Of a DNA stretch of 64,000 bases, positions 48,160 to 61,463 are shown one piece after another. Each line of letters begins with the position of its first letter. The first letter of the stretch is position 1. A model generated the notes under the pieces. It worked only from the letters and a program-made list of their open reading frames with translations, was not told where the DNA came from and searched no databases. Source of the stretch: Oreocharis arfaki (taxonomy: Eukaryota; Chordata; Aves; Passeriformes; Paramythiidae); assembly GCA_013398015.1 (NCBI GenBank), contig VZRR01012414.1, forward strand, positions 202,016 through 266,015, given 5' to 3'. The translations under genes were made by a program, and so were the position numbers.

Positions 48160-51100
48160 GTAAGCACAGGGACAACAGTGAGAAGGGCCTTTGCTCATCA
48201 TGTCTTTAATACACTGTCATGCTGCAAGCTCTACACCTCAAAACCTGGTAGATCATAGGAGCACTACAGATGACACGGAAATAACAGTTAACTATGACTG
48301 TAATGAAGAGAGAGAAAACAGTAAACAGATTTTCTCCTTCCTTTCTACTCCACAGTAGCTAGGGGAACTGTGTAGGTGAGCTGGAGACAGGGAATTGGTA
48401 AAGGAGAATCAAAGCGCTCTTGAGCCAGTGCTGGCTGGCAAAGGATGCACTCTCATCCTGCAGGGTGAGGGACACACATATGGCATGGTGCTGGCCCCAT
48501 CCCCAGCTGTTCTCTTGATAGCTCTGTAAATGCTGTTGACATTTGAGATGGGTCTGAGTAAGCATTAATAGCTTAAAAATCAGAGTATAGTGCTTTGTGT
48601 TTCTCTCTAGGGGAAATTCCTGGTCAGGTTCTAGCAACACTGGGAAGAAGAGGCAGAGAGATGTTTTTGGGGCAGATCACTAAAAGAGCTTGGAAGTGGG
48701 CTGGGCATTTGCTTGTGAGTTTTCTTTATTTTGTCAGCATGCGGTACAGAGATATTAAAGAGAAGACAAAGGCTGTGGTTTCTATTCCCTGAGAAGCACA
48801 AGGTAGACAACTCCTATTCCTCTACTATTTGTTAGGCTCATATAAGGCAGTGAATGACTCAGTCCTGACTAATAAATATCTGCTAATGAATACCACTCCC
48901 AAACACTCATATATCAGTGATGAATATCAAAAGGTCAGGCCAGATTTCCTATGCTGGTCCAGCCTACCGTTCAAAAAGCTCTTGGAATCCTTTCCTGGGT
49001 CTAAAACCTGGTATCTAAACTTCCATTGAAAAGACTTTTCTGTGGAGGTGTGCTGTACTTTCCTTACTGATCTCAGTGAGTCTGTAGTCTCAGTGGACAA
49101 AACCGTATCTACAATTGCACGTACCTTGCAACTGCATGCCAGAAACTCTCATCTTATTCTGGAAAAAAAGCTGTATGCCAACAAAAAAGTATAGGATTAG
49201 AAAAATATTGAAGAGCTATAGCTATTTTGTATATATATAAGGCAAACCTGTGAAAGAAACAAGGTATTATCTGAGAACAAATAATAACTTTTAAGCCTGG
49301 GAGCATTTTTTTGCTCCATTTAATCTCATATATTCTTGAACATATTGATTTTTGTTTAGCTCTTGATACTAAACATAAGCATTAGAGTAAAATTTGTAGT
49401 GAAAATACAAGCTAAACATCAAAAGTAGAAGGAGAGAACTTCTTTTGACAGCTACTCATGAGCAGAAGCAGTTTAAATGTAAACAGATCAATAGGTAAAG
49501 CGTTCTGGTTTAGTCGATAAACTTGCTTTTTCTCCAGTCTACCATAGCCCTGAATTAAACTATTTTGGCTGCCGTGTCGTCCTGAAGTCCCTCCCAGCTA
49601 CCCCTGTGGCAAACCCAGAAGTGAGGACTTTGGGTCACTTTTGCATTACTCCTGAGTTACTGTGGCACACTGGTAGCAGAACAAGGTTTACTTCCTTCAG
49701 GTGTCACATCCCAGGCTGGCACAGGACAATTTTGACAAAAAAATGTCCAAAAGGCTTTCTAATATCTTACCAGTGTTTTGTGCAGTAAAATTTATAAATG
49801 TGCAATAAATTCTGTGTTTTCCTGGGAAATAATAAAGATATTTTGGAATAATAAATGTATTGATAAAATCTGGAATGCCTTCATAATAATAGATATTTCA
49901 AAGGAATATAAGATAGAGTGTGGAATATATAATCCGTTTTTTGGAAAGCTTCACTAAATTCTTGGGGTTAACATTTAATGATATTAATTCTTGCAAGCTG
50001 AGCATTCTTTCATGACAGAATATGAAGAAAGACAACTATAGAAAGAAAGGGATGCCAGACCTGCATCATAGACAGAATTTTGGCCTCACTTTCCCAGGGT
50101 CCCAAGTTGTTAGCAGGGCAATACTGATAATATTCCCACTAATAATTGCAGGGTGCTATCTCACTACTTGACAATTTGAGGGCATGTAATGAGTGTGCCT
50201 CATAGGCTGTCCATTACCAGGATAGATCCTTGGTTTGTCACTTGAGTTGTTTAAACCATGATGGGTCAGCTTTCCAACAGATTTGCTGGAGGTGAGTGGC
50301 ATTCTGATGGAAGAGATGAAATTTTGATGTCAATCACAAATGGTAAATTCCCATCTTAAAAAAAAAATTAACCAAAAATACATTTAAATCTAAAATGAAT
50401 AGTACAGAACTATGTATCAACCTTCAAAAACTATGTTGTTTTCTTACTCTGTGGTAGTTGTAAATACGGTTTAAAATGCATTGTATTTATTTCCACATTG
50501 TATGTTTGCAGCTTCCACCGTTGGTAAATTTGTAAACAGCATGGCATAGCTGCTTAATTAAGGCTATAGATGCAGTTTTGACTTCATATTTGAGATAAAT
50601 TCTTCTGTTTTTCAAGTCATGGGGACAGACAAAACAGTCCTTGGTCTGTGCTTTTGTTTTGCTTTGATTTGTGTGGGGTGCATTGTTTTCTCAGAAGTGC
50701 CTGTATGGAGATTTCCATGAATAGGACTGCAGCAGAGGATTTTAGCAGAACTCTATGAAAAAAAATGAAGCAGTACAATAAATTGCATTACAAATACTTG
50801 CTGTTCTGCAGAGAACTTAGGTATTAAGCTGCAAGAGAAAAAGACAATGAGGACCTTTATGCACAAATACATTCAAATGCTCACTTCTCTTTTGCATCTA
50901 TTTATGCTAATGTAACTTCAGTGAAATGTTTCTTTAAAACAGTGGTGGTATCCTGCAGGAGAAAATCAGTTCCAGAAAGCACCACAATATATGGTGAGCT
51001 CTCTCTAACTTATTGACCATAGAAAATATCTGTGACCATTTGTATTTTGCATCTCCGTGCAAACTCAAAATTCAAGGCAGAGATAAAGCACTAAGCATTC

Positions 51101-52786
51101 TGGGATATGAAACCTGCTGCACATTATGCCACAAGTAATAACAGTGGAAGTAACTAAATAACATTCTCTAAGGCGCACCCAGATTTAGCGCAAAGAAAAG
51201 CTGCACCATGATCGTATCAGAATTTGTTCTCCCCCCTGGAGCCAACAACAGGGCTTCCATGAGCTAATGGTATTCAGGTTTCTGTCCTTCAATTTATAGT
51301 GGGTGGCTTTGAAGTATCACCTCCAGTGTCACAAAATGAGAGAAATTTTCTCTGCAAGAGAGATAAAAGAGATACATCTTCTGGCAAAGACCTAAAAGTA
51401 GGTAGTCAAGGGGCTAGAGGGCCTTAATCTTTTCCCCTCTAAGGCAAACTAATTTAAAAAATATACTGTCAGGCTTACAGCAGATCATATGAACTCTCGA
51501 GGGCACATTTGGGTAGTAGATCAGGAACATTACTGGCGTAAAATTGGTTAACGGAGCTGTGCAATCAGAAACATAGAGAAAGCTTATGGTGAAGTTCCTA
51601 CCAGAATTAACTTGTTATTAACCCATTTGAAAATGCCATACTAGCATATGAATAATTTGGAAAGCATCTATTTCTGTGAGATACTGACTCTTACACTCTA
51701 AAAACTGATGTCTCTGGTAAACTCCAGCAAAGAATGCTCAGTTATCCTGCTAGAGAGTAATTTCCCTGTTTTTCCCCAGCTGCACAACAGGAAGGCAGGG
51801 TAACTGGACTGTATTGCAAATCAGTTTTGCTCCTGTCCAAATTTAGGGGCAGGATGCTGAAGGCTCCTCTGCATGTAAGGTTCAGTACTATATTACTGGC
51901 CTAAGTCACAAAAATATAAGACACAGACAGGGAAAGATGAAAAGGAAAGAAAGATAGTGATAAAATATAAATTATAAATATTTATTTAATGTTTTGGGCA
52001 ATATGTCATGGACCATCTCTGAGGAGCTTTTACTGTAGGATGCCAAAGTTGCTGTATCACGTGGAATGAGTCACGTAATACGTCTCTGCATTTGAAAAAT
52101 GTTTTGCAAATTGAACTCCGAACAGATGAGGGCCTATAATATAATTGTCGAGGTCTGTGGACATGGATTCCATCCCAAAATTACACATGTTGCTGTGATA
52201 ACTGTGATCTCCTGCTTGAACATGCCAGAGGAGTAGGAGTCAGAATGTGTCAGAACATGCCGAAGCAAACAAAAAAGCTCCTACAGATTGAGCTGGATTC
52301 CTGAAGGGGTAAAGAACAAACATGGAGGCAGGATGCTTTACAGAAACTTACTGCTTCCCTAAGCCTGCAGACTCCAGCTTGTGATGCCATTTAAAGCAGC
52401 CAAGAGTCAATCTGATCTGATAGAACAATAACGTAAGTATCACTGTGTTGGTCAGGTGTTGGCCAAAGCTGTCTACACTCTAGGCAAAAATCCATTTATT
52501 GTTAACATGCAGTTTCCAACCCTCCCAGATCAGCCTCACCTCTTCTTTTCCGTGGAGAACAGCAGCTAAGGCACCTGTGTAGTTTCCCCTCATAACAGAG
52601 AACCCTTCACTTGGTCTTTGTTTCTTTATTCCTGCCTCATTTCTTTCAGTTAAGATCTAGTGTCTTTGTCTGCTCTCCGTAGTGTCACTCACTGCGACCT
52701 TGCATCATTGCAACTGGGGGAGCTTTGTATTTTCCTAGGAATGGAATTGCCTCAAGGTAACCGGCATTTCCTTCCAGGAATGGGAT
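48160..52786. other. AT-rich unique DNA, no gene seen
   Basis: No gene or transposon was recognised in 4.6 kb. Open frames are short, especially between 49.8 and 52.7 kb, where none of note occurs on either strand. This is typical of plain intron or intergenic DNA. Confidence 0.6.
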
Positions 52787-53007
52787 TCAGACTTTTGACG
52801 GTTGCTTGGTTATATGATACCACTCATGATGAGTGAAGTCAGTCAAGTTGTTAACTCTCCACTGGATTTCATTCATATTTCTAAGAGGTTTAAGAACAAT
52901 AGGTGTTGTGTTGTCTGCTGCCAGACATACTGCCAAATTGTCTGAGTCCTCTACAGCTTGTGCCTTTGAAAGAAAAACACTTTTCTCAACAAATATGCAC
53001 TTCCAAT
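52787..53007 (-). CDS. Candidate terminal coding exon (minus strand), product unknown
   Basis: On the minus strand a T-rich tract ending in GTTACTCTTTGCAG (plus 53008-53021) is an excellent splice acceptor. After it one frame stays open for 73 codons to a TGA at 52787-52789. Intron phase would be 1, the first two bases finishing a split codon. The peptide is mixed in composition and looks like a folded protein: WKCIFVEKSVFLSKAQ near the start, NLAVCLAADNTTPIVLKPL in the middle, NEIQWRVNNL and HHEWYHITKQPSKV at the end. The 'CLAADN...VLKPL...QWRV' spacing faintly recalls one repeat of a ricin-type beta-trefoil (Q-x-W), but this is only a guess. Two plus-strand frames are open over the same DNA, as often seen opposite real exons. 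No donor-like site is visible before the stop, so it would be a last exon. No upstream exon was fixed. Confidence 0.3.
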
Positions 53008-53478
53008 CTGCAAAGAGTAACAGCACTGAACATAAAATTAGGGATTTTCTTCATTTACATAAAGGTAAGAATTTTGTTATCATATTCATTGATAAGCAGA
53101 TTGAATCATCTTCTGTATTTTCTTTTCCTAAACTGAAATGAAGCATCATTCCCCCAAGAAATGCCACCAACTTGGCCATTCTGTGCAACACATACTTTTT
53201 ATTTGCCTGTGATCCAGTTTAAAAGCATGTGACAAAGCTGAAATACTCCATAGATAAAGATTTATAGCATGATATTACATTCCTAAGAAAACTGAGACAA
53301 GAGAATCTAAGTAAATATAGAAATACAGAAAATGCTCCTATTCTGGCAGCTGTGATGAACATGTATATGGTGAGAAATCAGATGACTAAAGATGATAGAG
53401 AATTAATAAGTTTACCTACAAGGACCAGAAATACATAGGCTCAAGAATTGCTTCAGGAGGAAGATGGCTACATTAAAG

Positions 53479-53763
53479 GGTGTTGTTCTCTTTCCTCAAG
53501 TAACAATCAATAGGTCGAAAGAAAACAACCTCAAGCTGCACCAAGGAAAGTTTGGATTGAGTATTAGGAAATATTTCTTCGTGGAAAGGATGTTCAAGCA
53601 TTGGGACAGGTTGCTCGGGGAAGTGTTTGAGTTGCCAGCCCTGGAGGAATTCAAAAGATGTGTAGATGAGGCATTTAGGTTCAGAGTTCAGTGGTGGACC
53701 TGGCAATTCTAGGTTCATGATCTTAAAGGTCTTTTCCAGTCTTAATGAGTCTATGATCCTGTG
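53479..53763 (+). mobile_element. CR1 LINE, 3'-end fragment (plus strand)
   Basis: The plus strand carries the ORF2 C-terminus and the 3' UTR. Peptide words KFGLSIRKYFFVERMFKHWD, LLGEVFELPALEEFKR match the CR1 ORF2 end, and the DNA finishes in TTCATGATCTTAAAGGTC, TTTTCCAGTCTTAATGAGTC and TATGATCCTGTGA, a mutated CR1 tail. The frame breaks near the end of ORF2. It is the only bird-type CR1 in the window on the plus strand. Confidence 0.92.
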
Positions 53764-55295
53764 ACAATAAACTTTATTTATAAAAATTCATACACAGTAG
53801 GAAATAAATTCAGGTGGCAAATTTCTGTTATCAAACTGAAAACAAAACCTTACACTGAAGCTAGTAATTTAAAAGTACCCCAGTAGAAAGTGATATAAAA
53901 TGTTACAGCAGTTGCTTTTAGTTTGGAGAATTTGCTACACTGGAGAATTTGTTACTACTTTTCTTGGTAGTAGGAAACAAGAATATAGTTTATTATTGCC
54001 CCTTCCATTCTCAGGTTTGTAGTTTCCTGAAAAAGTAGAAAATAAGGCAAATGTCTCCTAGAGCGATTTATTTGGAGACCATGTGGTCCATGGGGTCTCA
54101 GAGGAAAGTGTTCACAGATGGTAGCCAACCACTACATCATTGGAGCAGAGCTAACAAAATAACCTATATAAAAAAAACCAGCTTCTTCTTTCCAAATGGA
54201 AGAGGAGCATAGAGTAGAAGGACACATGAGGAGCAGTGTTGCTGGCTCTGCTGTTGTCATCCACACTTCACCATCTATCTCTCAAACTGTGGGTTATAAC
54301 AATTGCTATCTGAGCAGTAATGGAGAAGTGGAAGTGTGAAAGAAGATGTAATGATTTACAATTACTCTAAAGAATAGGATTACAGGCCTGAAGTTTGCGT
54401 GTTACCAGATGCAAAAAGAATGTGAAATATTAAGTGTTTCCTGCTACAGGCCATTTTAAGAACAAACATTGCAAGGATAATAAATTCAAAGGCTTCCAGA
54501 GACAAACTTGTTAAAATGTTTGTTTTAGCAAGGAACAAACCACGAAGAAGCAAGGAAGTCAAACCGCTAAGAACAGAGAGATTCAAGTCTCCTCATGTCG
54601 CAGTGAGTGGCTACACATCATGCTCCAGATTTCGGGTCAAGCTTTCACAGTAATGATTTAGGAGCCCAAGTCCCATGAATATTCCCTGTGGCCACCCTTG
54701 GGTTAGAAGCAACAAGCGACTTCACTTCTTTCAAGGATGTGAGGACAGTTGAAGTATCCCCTCTTCAGCTGTTCCCAGCCAACCCTGTTAATCTGAACTG
54801 GTTTAGGCTGTGAGGCAGATGGCAGCTGAGTCTGAGTGCAGAGGTGGGGAGATCCCTGGGGACAGTAACCTGTTAGGGGTTCTCATCTCAAAAATTCCCA
54901 GAGCTTCTGAAAGTACAGTTAGAGAGGGACAAGCAAACAACAGAAAATCCTAAACATCCCAGAGAAGTGATAGAAATAGCTTAGGCAGAAATCTTAGACA
55001 AATTTGAATTCTCTGTGTGTGCACTTTTATTTCCTTTTTTTTCCTGTTCTAATGAGAGATTTGTGATTACTCAGATGTGATTAAGGAAGGCTGGAAAACT
55101 GTCATCTGGATATTTATTTTATAGTAAGATGTAATTACATTAATGTATTAGAGTAAGACACAATTTGGTATCTATTATTTCACTCCCTTTGGGTAGACTG
55201 TGAAGATCTTCAAGAAATGTCACCATGGAAACCCAGGGTTACACCTGCACCAGTGAACAAAAAGGACCAGAGGTTGCTTTCAGCCCTTGAAGTTA
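53764..55295. other. Unique AT-rich DNA, no gene seen
   Basis: No gene was recognised. The imperfect direct repeat GGAGAATTTGCTAC / GGAGAATTTGTTAC occurs with a 17-bp period near 53925-53956. Confidence 0.55.
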
Positions 55296-55430
55296 GTGAC
55301 TTAACCACCTTCCTGGGGAGCATCTTCCAGTGCTTGGGAACCTTTTTGGTGAAGAATTTTTTCCTGATATTCAATCAAAACTTCCCCTGGCACGACTTGA
55401 TGCCATTTCCTCTTGTCCCTGCCTGTGCTG
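55296..55430 (-). mobile_element. CR1 LINE, eroded fragment (minus strand)
   Basis: The plus strand reads ACTTAACCACCTTCCTGGGG, TTCCAGTGCTTGGGAACC, TTGGTGAAGAA, TTCCTGATATTCAATC and CCATTTCCTCTTGTCC, which is the inverted ORF2-end/3'-UTR junction of CR1. Similarity is lost after about 55430. The 3' tail is missing or too eroded to see. Confidence 0.85.
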
Positions 55431-58400
55431 TCCCCAGGCTGCCCCTGGGACCTCCTTCCCGGGCACTGATGTTCAGTGACACTCAGGCTACTCACAATTC
55501 TGGTTCAGAGAACACAGGTCCCACCTGCCTCCCACTCTGTCTTCAGTGTCCTGGTGGCTCCGATATCTCTCTGTGTCTGTGGGCAGGCAGCCAGGGGTAC
55601 CCCTCACAAGGATCTTCTTCTCCCTAAGGTCCCTTTCACCCAGGGTGGATGAGGCAGCCTGGGGGCTTTGCATCTCTCACAGAGCTCTGTAGCCATGCCA
55701 GTTAAATTGCCAAACGTAGCTGGGAAAGCGGGAGTTTTTCTGAGTACTCCTCCTCTTCCACTTAAACAGGTTAGAAATAGTCTTATTTGTATAAAATGGC
55801 TTGAAGGGGGCAGTATTTGGGAAGCAACTTTGACTAGACACAGACACTGTATATTTTTTAATCTGAAGCAAGTTTTTGTGGTGGAATAGTCCCACCATTC
55901 ACACCAAGTGAGGCTTCAGGACTGCATTTGATAATATTAAGGAACGGTGATGAATTAGTTAACTCTGTGTTGGCTTGTAAATGATCATCAGATACTGTAC
56001 AGCAGTTTCCTTTTTGTTTGGTCTAAGTTGTACTCTTGCAGACATCTTGGGACTTGGACCAGGATTTTCCATGTTGGACAAATGAATATTTACTTTACAG
56101 GGGGCAGTATTGCATTGAATTTTCATGTACCCATGGGAATATACAGCAAACAGATCTCAGAAGACTTTTACTTCAATTATTTCAGCTTTTGTTTCACACA
56201 GTTAGAGCTGTCCTTTCTGAGAGGTGAAGGAGAGTGTACAGGGGTGTGCAAAGGTCGGGAAGAACAATGTTACCAAGCCTGTTTGTAAAGAAAATGCATG
56301 TAATAACACTTGGAGTACTTAAGAGCGATGTATGAAGCCATCTAGATAATGTTACAGGAGTTACTGTTATGCCAAGAGCAAAATACTGTGCTAGTCCTGC
56401 TTATCTAATTCCATTTACTTGACAGACAGTTCTTGTACCAGACCAATTCATGCTTGTGTGAAATAAGAAGAGTTGCACAGTTGGTCTTATTTTAATGTTT
56501 TTACCACCTGGAGACAGCAATGGGATTTCAGTCCAAGGAACAAGGAAACTCCTTTCATAACACCCTAACGAGCTCACGCTCCCCTGTTTGACATCATGCT
56601 GCACACAGCATGTCTTTCAACAGATGTTGTAGAGACTATTGATGAGTACCTGCTTTTTTCTTAAAGCTGGGGAGTTATTCTGCTGCCCAGAAGTGCAAAT
56701 AGAGATGAGGAGAGAACTCTGTGTAGGTAAGGTGTGTAGGTAATAATAGCCTTTGTTCCCATTATTGAATGTGAGTTTGATTTACTGGAGTCTTGTTCTC
56801 TGATAATATCGGTGACACATTTTAAATACTGAGAAAACTCTACCCAAAACTTACTGGGGGAGGCTAATATAAGAAGCTGGCATTGTGTATTATTAATGAT
56901 GTATCAGTAGGGGTGGATGAACAGCAGAGGGACCAACAGGGCAGTGAATTCTCAGGAAGGCCAATATGACCTGTAATTCAGAAAAGGTAAAGAACACAAC
57001 TGGACGAATCTAAGAGCGCCCCCCTCACAACATTATACATGTGTTCTTCATCCCTAAGACAATGGCAGTGGCAGCTTTCGGAAGTAACTGATGTGCTTGC
57101 TTTCAAATTTACCTTGTCTCAAAGTAAATATGAGCTCAGAGATTGTGAAATGGAATAATAATACAAACTGTATACAAAATTGAAAACAGTGATTAAGGAT
57201 CCATGATAACACCACAGAGATTTCAAGATTTTGCCTACAGGTAAAAGTGTTAAAAGTTTTCCTTTTGCATTTTTGGACATCACTCACAAGACACTTGAAA
57301 TATCTCATCCATATGGAATATCAGAAAAAGAAATATCATATTAGACCATGTTGCATTAAATCCTAGAAAGGAAGATAATGTTGCTAAGCATGTAGCACTT
57401 CAATAATTCTTTTTATAAAAGTTGCAGTGAAACTATCAAATCCCCCACAGAACTGAAAATCAACCATTAAAATTGAACTTGCACCACAATCCTGGCTACA
57501 TTAGTGAATTATTGAGTTAATCATCCTGTAAGTTTTAATGCTCCGTCATTCTCTTTCTCCTAATTGCTCTCAGAGTGTTTTTATCACTCTTCATGGATAA
57601 TACAAGAATTTTCTTTGCAAGGAAAAAACCCACCACTATGGTCACATGCCACAAAACACTGCTTAGGAAGAAATTCACATCATCTGCATAAGTGTGCCAA
57701 AACCCATTGACAACCCAACTTTGCACTAGGAGGATTTGTGCCACATCTTGTATTATCTTCCTGTGCTGCTCTAACTTTGTGCTGGTTCAGCTATTTTAAG
57801 TCCTCTTAAAGTCAGAATAAAACTGGCAGAAAAAGGCCTAAAACTGGCACAGACTCTGAGGTGTGGTCTGGTTAATCTGACAGAGATGGGAATGGAGCTT
57901 GGGCTTCACGGGTGATCTGATGAGGCACATATCTCTGAGAGCTGTTGACCAGAGAACGCAGAAAATTTGAAGTTGGGTTTGAGAAGAAAACTTTCATGGG
58001 CCAAACCAAATCCATAGGCTGGAGCCCCAGTCAAACATGCAAAGTGCCTTGGCCAGACTCCAAAAGTCATTGCATGAACCTGTTCCTTGCAGGGATGAGA
58101 GAAACAGACAGCTAAGCTGACACCCAGCACTGGCACTGGAGCATAAGAGGATATGCCAGAGGTACAAGAACAAGATTCCTCAGATTATCCCTCATAATTT
58201 CCTGTATACCTTCAGTTCTTCTGAAAGACACAATTTAATTTGAAATAATTTTATCAGAGTTATTTTTCTTTTATCAGAGAAGTGGCAATTCCTTGCCCCC
58301 TGGAACTCTTGGTAATTTTATTTCTTGCATTATTTAAGTTCCCTTCAAAGGGGCTACACAAAGGGATCAGGCAGTCTCTGTTCGAAGTACATTTGAACAC

Positions 58401-58991
58401 ATTCTGTAAGAATAAGAGAAAACTCTGTTAGCAACTCAATAACAATTTTTTTTTCAAGGAAGGAGAAAAGGTATGAAAATACTTTTTATCTGGTCTCAGG
58501 AGTGTCTTCTATGGCCTTTGGAAGGGAGATAAAAGGGTCTGTGTGATGTTTACACAGCCTCCTGCAGAGTAATTGCCATAGCAGCTCATATAAAAGCAAC
58601 AGTAGAAAGGTGTAAAAGTCATTTGCTGGGAAGAAATAGGAAGCAATCAGCAACACTTTAAACAAATTATTGCCATGAAATCACTCTCTCAGCTTGAGAT
58701 AAGCACTCGGGGTCTGTTAAAGCTATAACAGCCCTGTGGCTTCTTCTCCTAAGACATTTTACTGCTAAGTTTTTTCATCAAATGAGGGGATGCAGTGGAG
58801 TTATGCTTTAAGCCAGTGTTGAATACACTTTTCCCCAGGCAACAGCTGTTAACCCCACAGTTTGTGAATGTGTGTGTGAGTGTACAGGTGTGTGTGCAAG
58901 CACTTTTCAAACGTGTAGTTAAGCACGATGTCCTTTTCCAGCAAAGCAAAAATCTGTGTGGGTTAAGCTGTTTGGAAGTAGCTGTTTGCAG
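55431..58991. other. Unique DNA, no gene recognised
   Basis: No gene was recognised. Weak minus-strand exon-like pieces exist at 57113-57167 and 56419-56507 with matching phases, but their splice sites are ordinary and they do not join the 52787-53007 candidate in phase. The 13-mer AGGGGGCAGTATT occurs twice, near 55805 and 56099. Confidence 0.45.
58863..58898 (+). repeat. (TG)n microsatellite, imperfect
   Basis: Two TG-rich blocks (GTGTGTGTGAGTG and GTGTGTGTG) separated by TACAG. Confidence 0.85.
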
Positions 58992-59060
58992 AGCCTCCGC
59001 AGATGTTTGTGGTAGGCAGCAGAGCTCTGAGCTGCCCTGAGAGGGAAGCACTTGGCACAG
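58992..59060 (+). other. Exon-like segment (69 nt), unproven
   Basis: GTAGCTGTTTGCAG ends at 58991 as a good acceptor and GGCACAG|GTAAGC at 59060/59061 is a strong donor. One frame is open over all 69 bases (phase 1-1), containing PPQMFVVGSRALSCPERE. Its end phase would fit one frame of the 42-nt segment at 61464-61505. No family is recognised. Confidence 0.15.
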
Positions 59061-61463
59061 GTAAGCTGGGAAAGGAATATCCTTTTCTGTGGAAATATAA
59101 AGGATGGGAGGATTTTTGAGGCTGCCTATGAACCTGGGCCAGCTCTGTGGCCACCCTGGCTCCCAGGGAGGGAGATGTGCTTTCCTCGTGCTCTGCCCTC
59201 AGAGTGAGAAAGTGTGGCTCTTGTGAATCTCCTACCCTGCCCTTGGCGAGAAGCCACATCCGCGCTGAGCATTTGGCTGCTTGTTCCAGCTCCTGGTTAC
59301 CACATCTGAAGGGTACTTGAACTGTGAATCCAGTTTGTTGCTACGGGAAACTCAGAAGTGTTTGCTTTTGGATTCTGTCATATTTCTGTGTGTACAGGGT
59401 TTTTTGCTATTGTTTCTACTTATTCTCTTCTTTTTAAAACTTCTTTTTTTGCTTGTTTTGGAAATGGATGGGTGTGGGTAGAGACAAAAAATATGAGACC
59501 ACTCACTTTTGCCTTTTACTGAAAATTCAAATGTCTACTCATTCCCTCTGATGTCACTGGTAGGATTAGGAGTGCAGGTGGGGACTAAACAGATGAGATC
59601 TTGAGAAGGAAATTCTCATTTTGTAAATCTTCCTTCTGAAAGAAACTTGGCTGCCAAGAGCTGCAGAGCTCCAGGGTTATGATTCAAAGGGAAAAACAGA
59701 AATAGCAGTGGACTGTGGCATTACACTGTGTGAATATGTACAGAGCCATGTTAACATGAAAGTAATCATGAATGAGGTGGGGTGGTTCTTGAATATGGGG
59801 AAGGGGCAGTGACTGAGAGGGATGGGAGATTACAGGGCTACCTCTAGTGTGAGAAAATGGTTCTTGGCATTTGCCAGCCATGCCCAAGCAATGCAAGCAG
59901 GCTCAGAGGCAGCCATCAGCACGGCTCCCAGGAGCCTGCTGACAGCCAAATGTCAGAGGCAGTTATGGGCTGGTGCTTAAGCCTTTTGCCTTGTCTTTCT
60001 CAATTCACTGGAGCAGGTACAGCCAGAGCAAAACTGGAATGCAGGAACTAGCTTGGAAAAAGAGAGATCTCTTTTTCCAAAGAAGGGGAGAAACAATCAC
60101 AATATTCCCAGTAGGAACTCTGATGGACAGAAGCATTGCAGATAAGTCTTGAATCAATGAGAAAATAATAATGGAAAGGAAAAGAGCCAGTCAGTCCAAA
60201 GCAGCCTGGTTTTAAGTAACAGTTTTTTAATTTAGGTGCCCAGATGTGGTTGCAGGGATACTTCAAAACACTTCTGTTGGAAGAGATTTGTAGGTGTTAC
60301 AGGGTTCGTAGACTTTGATATAAACAAGCACTGTAGAACTCGTAAACTTTCCGGGAGGTAAATTCACTCGGAGGGAAGTGTGAAAGAAGGATGCTGCTGG
60401 TCTTTGTTGCTGCCTTGCCACTAGCCTGGGAACCTTCTCACTCATACTGGAAGGTGCTGCTATTAGTTGTGCTACTGTAATGGTCTTTCCTTTTCTTAAC
60501 TACTTATAAATTACTGAATGTCTTACTTGCATCTAAGTATGTGACATATCAGACTCATTTTTAGTTTTGAAACATCACTGAAGTTTGATTCATTTGACAT
60601 TTTCTTATCAGTCATTTGCTGTGTTCTGCATTTTGTTTCAAGCTACTGTATATTACTCGCTACAGATTTGACTTCTGTTAATACCAACTGAAGATGAGTC
60701 CAGAGCACAAAAATTGAATCCATCCATCTCTGGATTCAAACTTCTCCAAAATTCAGGAACAGTGCAAGATAGAGTTTGTTCAGGCTCATGTCTGAATGGA
60801 AAATATTCAAACCTGTCTCAAAGTTTGTTTACATGGTTTTTGATTTCAATATTACATGAAACAACTGTTGTTTAATTAATGAGGCATTGTAGAAATTCTT
60901 CTTACGGGTGTAATTTCCTTTGATCTCTTGCCTGAGGAAGGAGTTTAGTAATGGAATCACTGCTCCTTCCTATTACAAGCACACATAATTGTAGTTGCTT
61001 TGTCCTGGCTGTGGACTAGATTATTTCTTGACTGCTTTTTAAATATTGCTTCTTCCTCTCACATAATTTTTCTGTCAGGATCTAGCCATACGTCTCTTGC
61101 TCCTTTACAAGTCCATGATGGTTTAGCCCTCATGCTTCATGCTGCCACAGCTTTTTTTATTAGGGTCTTTTGACTAGGAAAGTGATTAGTGAACATCTTT
61201 TGCAAGCTGGATGCGTGACCTCATGGGTTGCTTCAGACCTTTATTTAACAGTTTTTTACATAAATGTGCAGAACAAGCAACATCCAATGATTCTTACCTA
61301 TGCAATCAACAAACTCTGAAGAGTAGCACATGTGCAGTTATTTACTTGTTATGATGGTACTGTCACTTTGGGGCTTTCTGGGGCACCTATCCTGCTGACC
61401 TCTTTGGTGTTAGGTGGCCTGAACCCTGTGCATGACGCTCTGTAATTGTGTTTACTCTGGCAG
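59061..61463. other. Unique DNA, no gene seen
   Basis: No gene was recognised. A T-rich patch lies at about 59396-59455. The palindrome at 60053-60080 is listed separately. Confidence 0.55.
60053..60080. repeat. Near-perfect 28-nt palindrome, 13-bp arms
   Basis: TTGGAAAAAGAGA (60053-60065) and TCTCTTTTTCCAA (60068-60080) are exact reverse complements with only GA between them. An RNA from either strand would form a tight hairpin with a very small loop. It is too short for a normal microRNA precursor. Confidence 0.9.

Noticed and set aside
55800..56115. Repeated AGGGGGCAGTATT 13-mer as paired CTCF sites
   Set aside because: Only the right half of the CTCF core fits; the upstream CCA part is missing in both copies.
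56419..57167. Two minus-strand exon-like pieces (57113-57167 and 56419-56507) that join in phase
   Set aside because: Their splice sites are ordinary, the peptides are unconvincing, and they do not connect in phase to the 52787-53007 candidate.
57535..57744. Minus-strand frame containing YADD, as in reverse transcriptases
   Set aside because: None of the other reverse-transcriptase motifs flank it and the rest of the frame does not resemble CR1 or retroviral pol. The four residues are probably chance.
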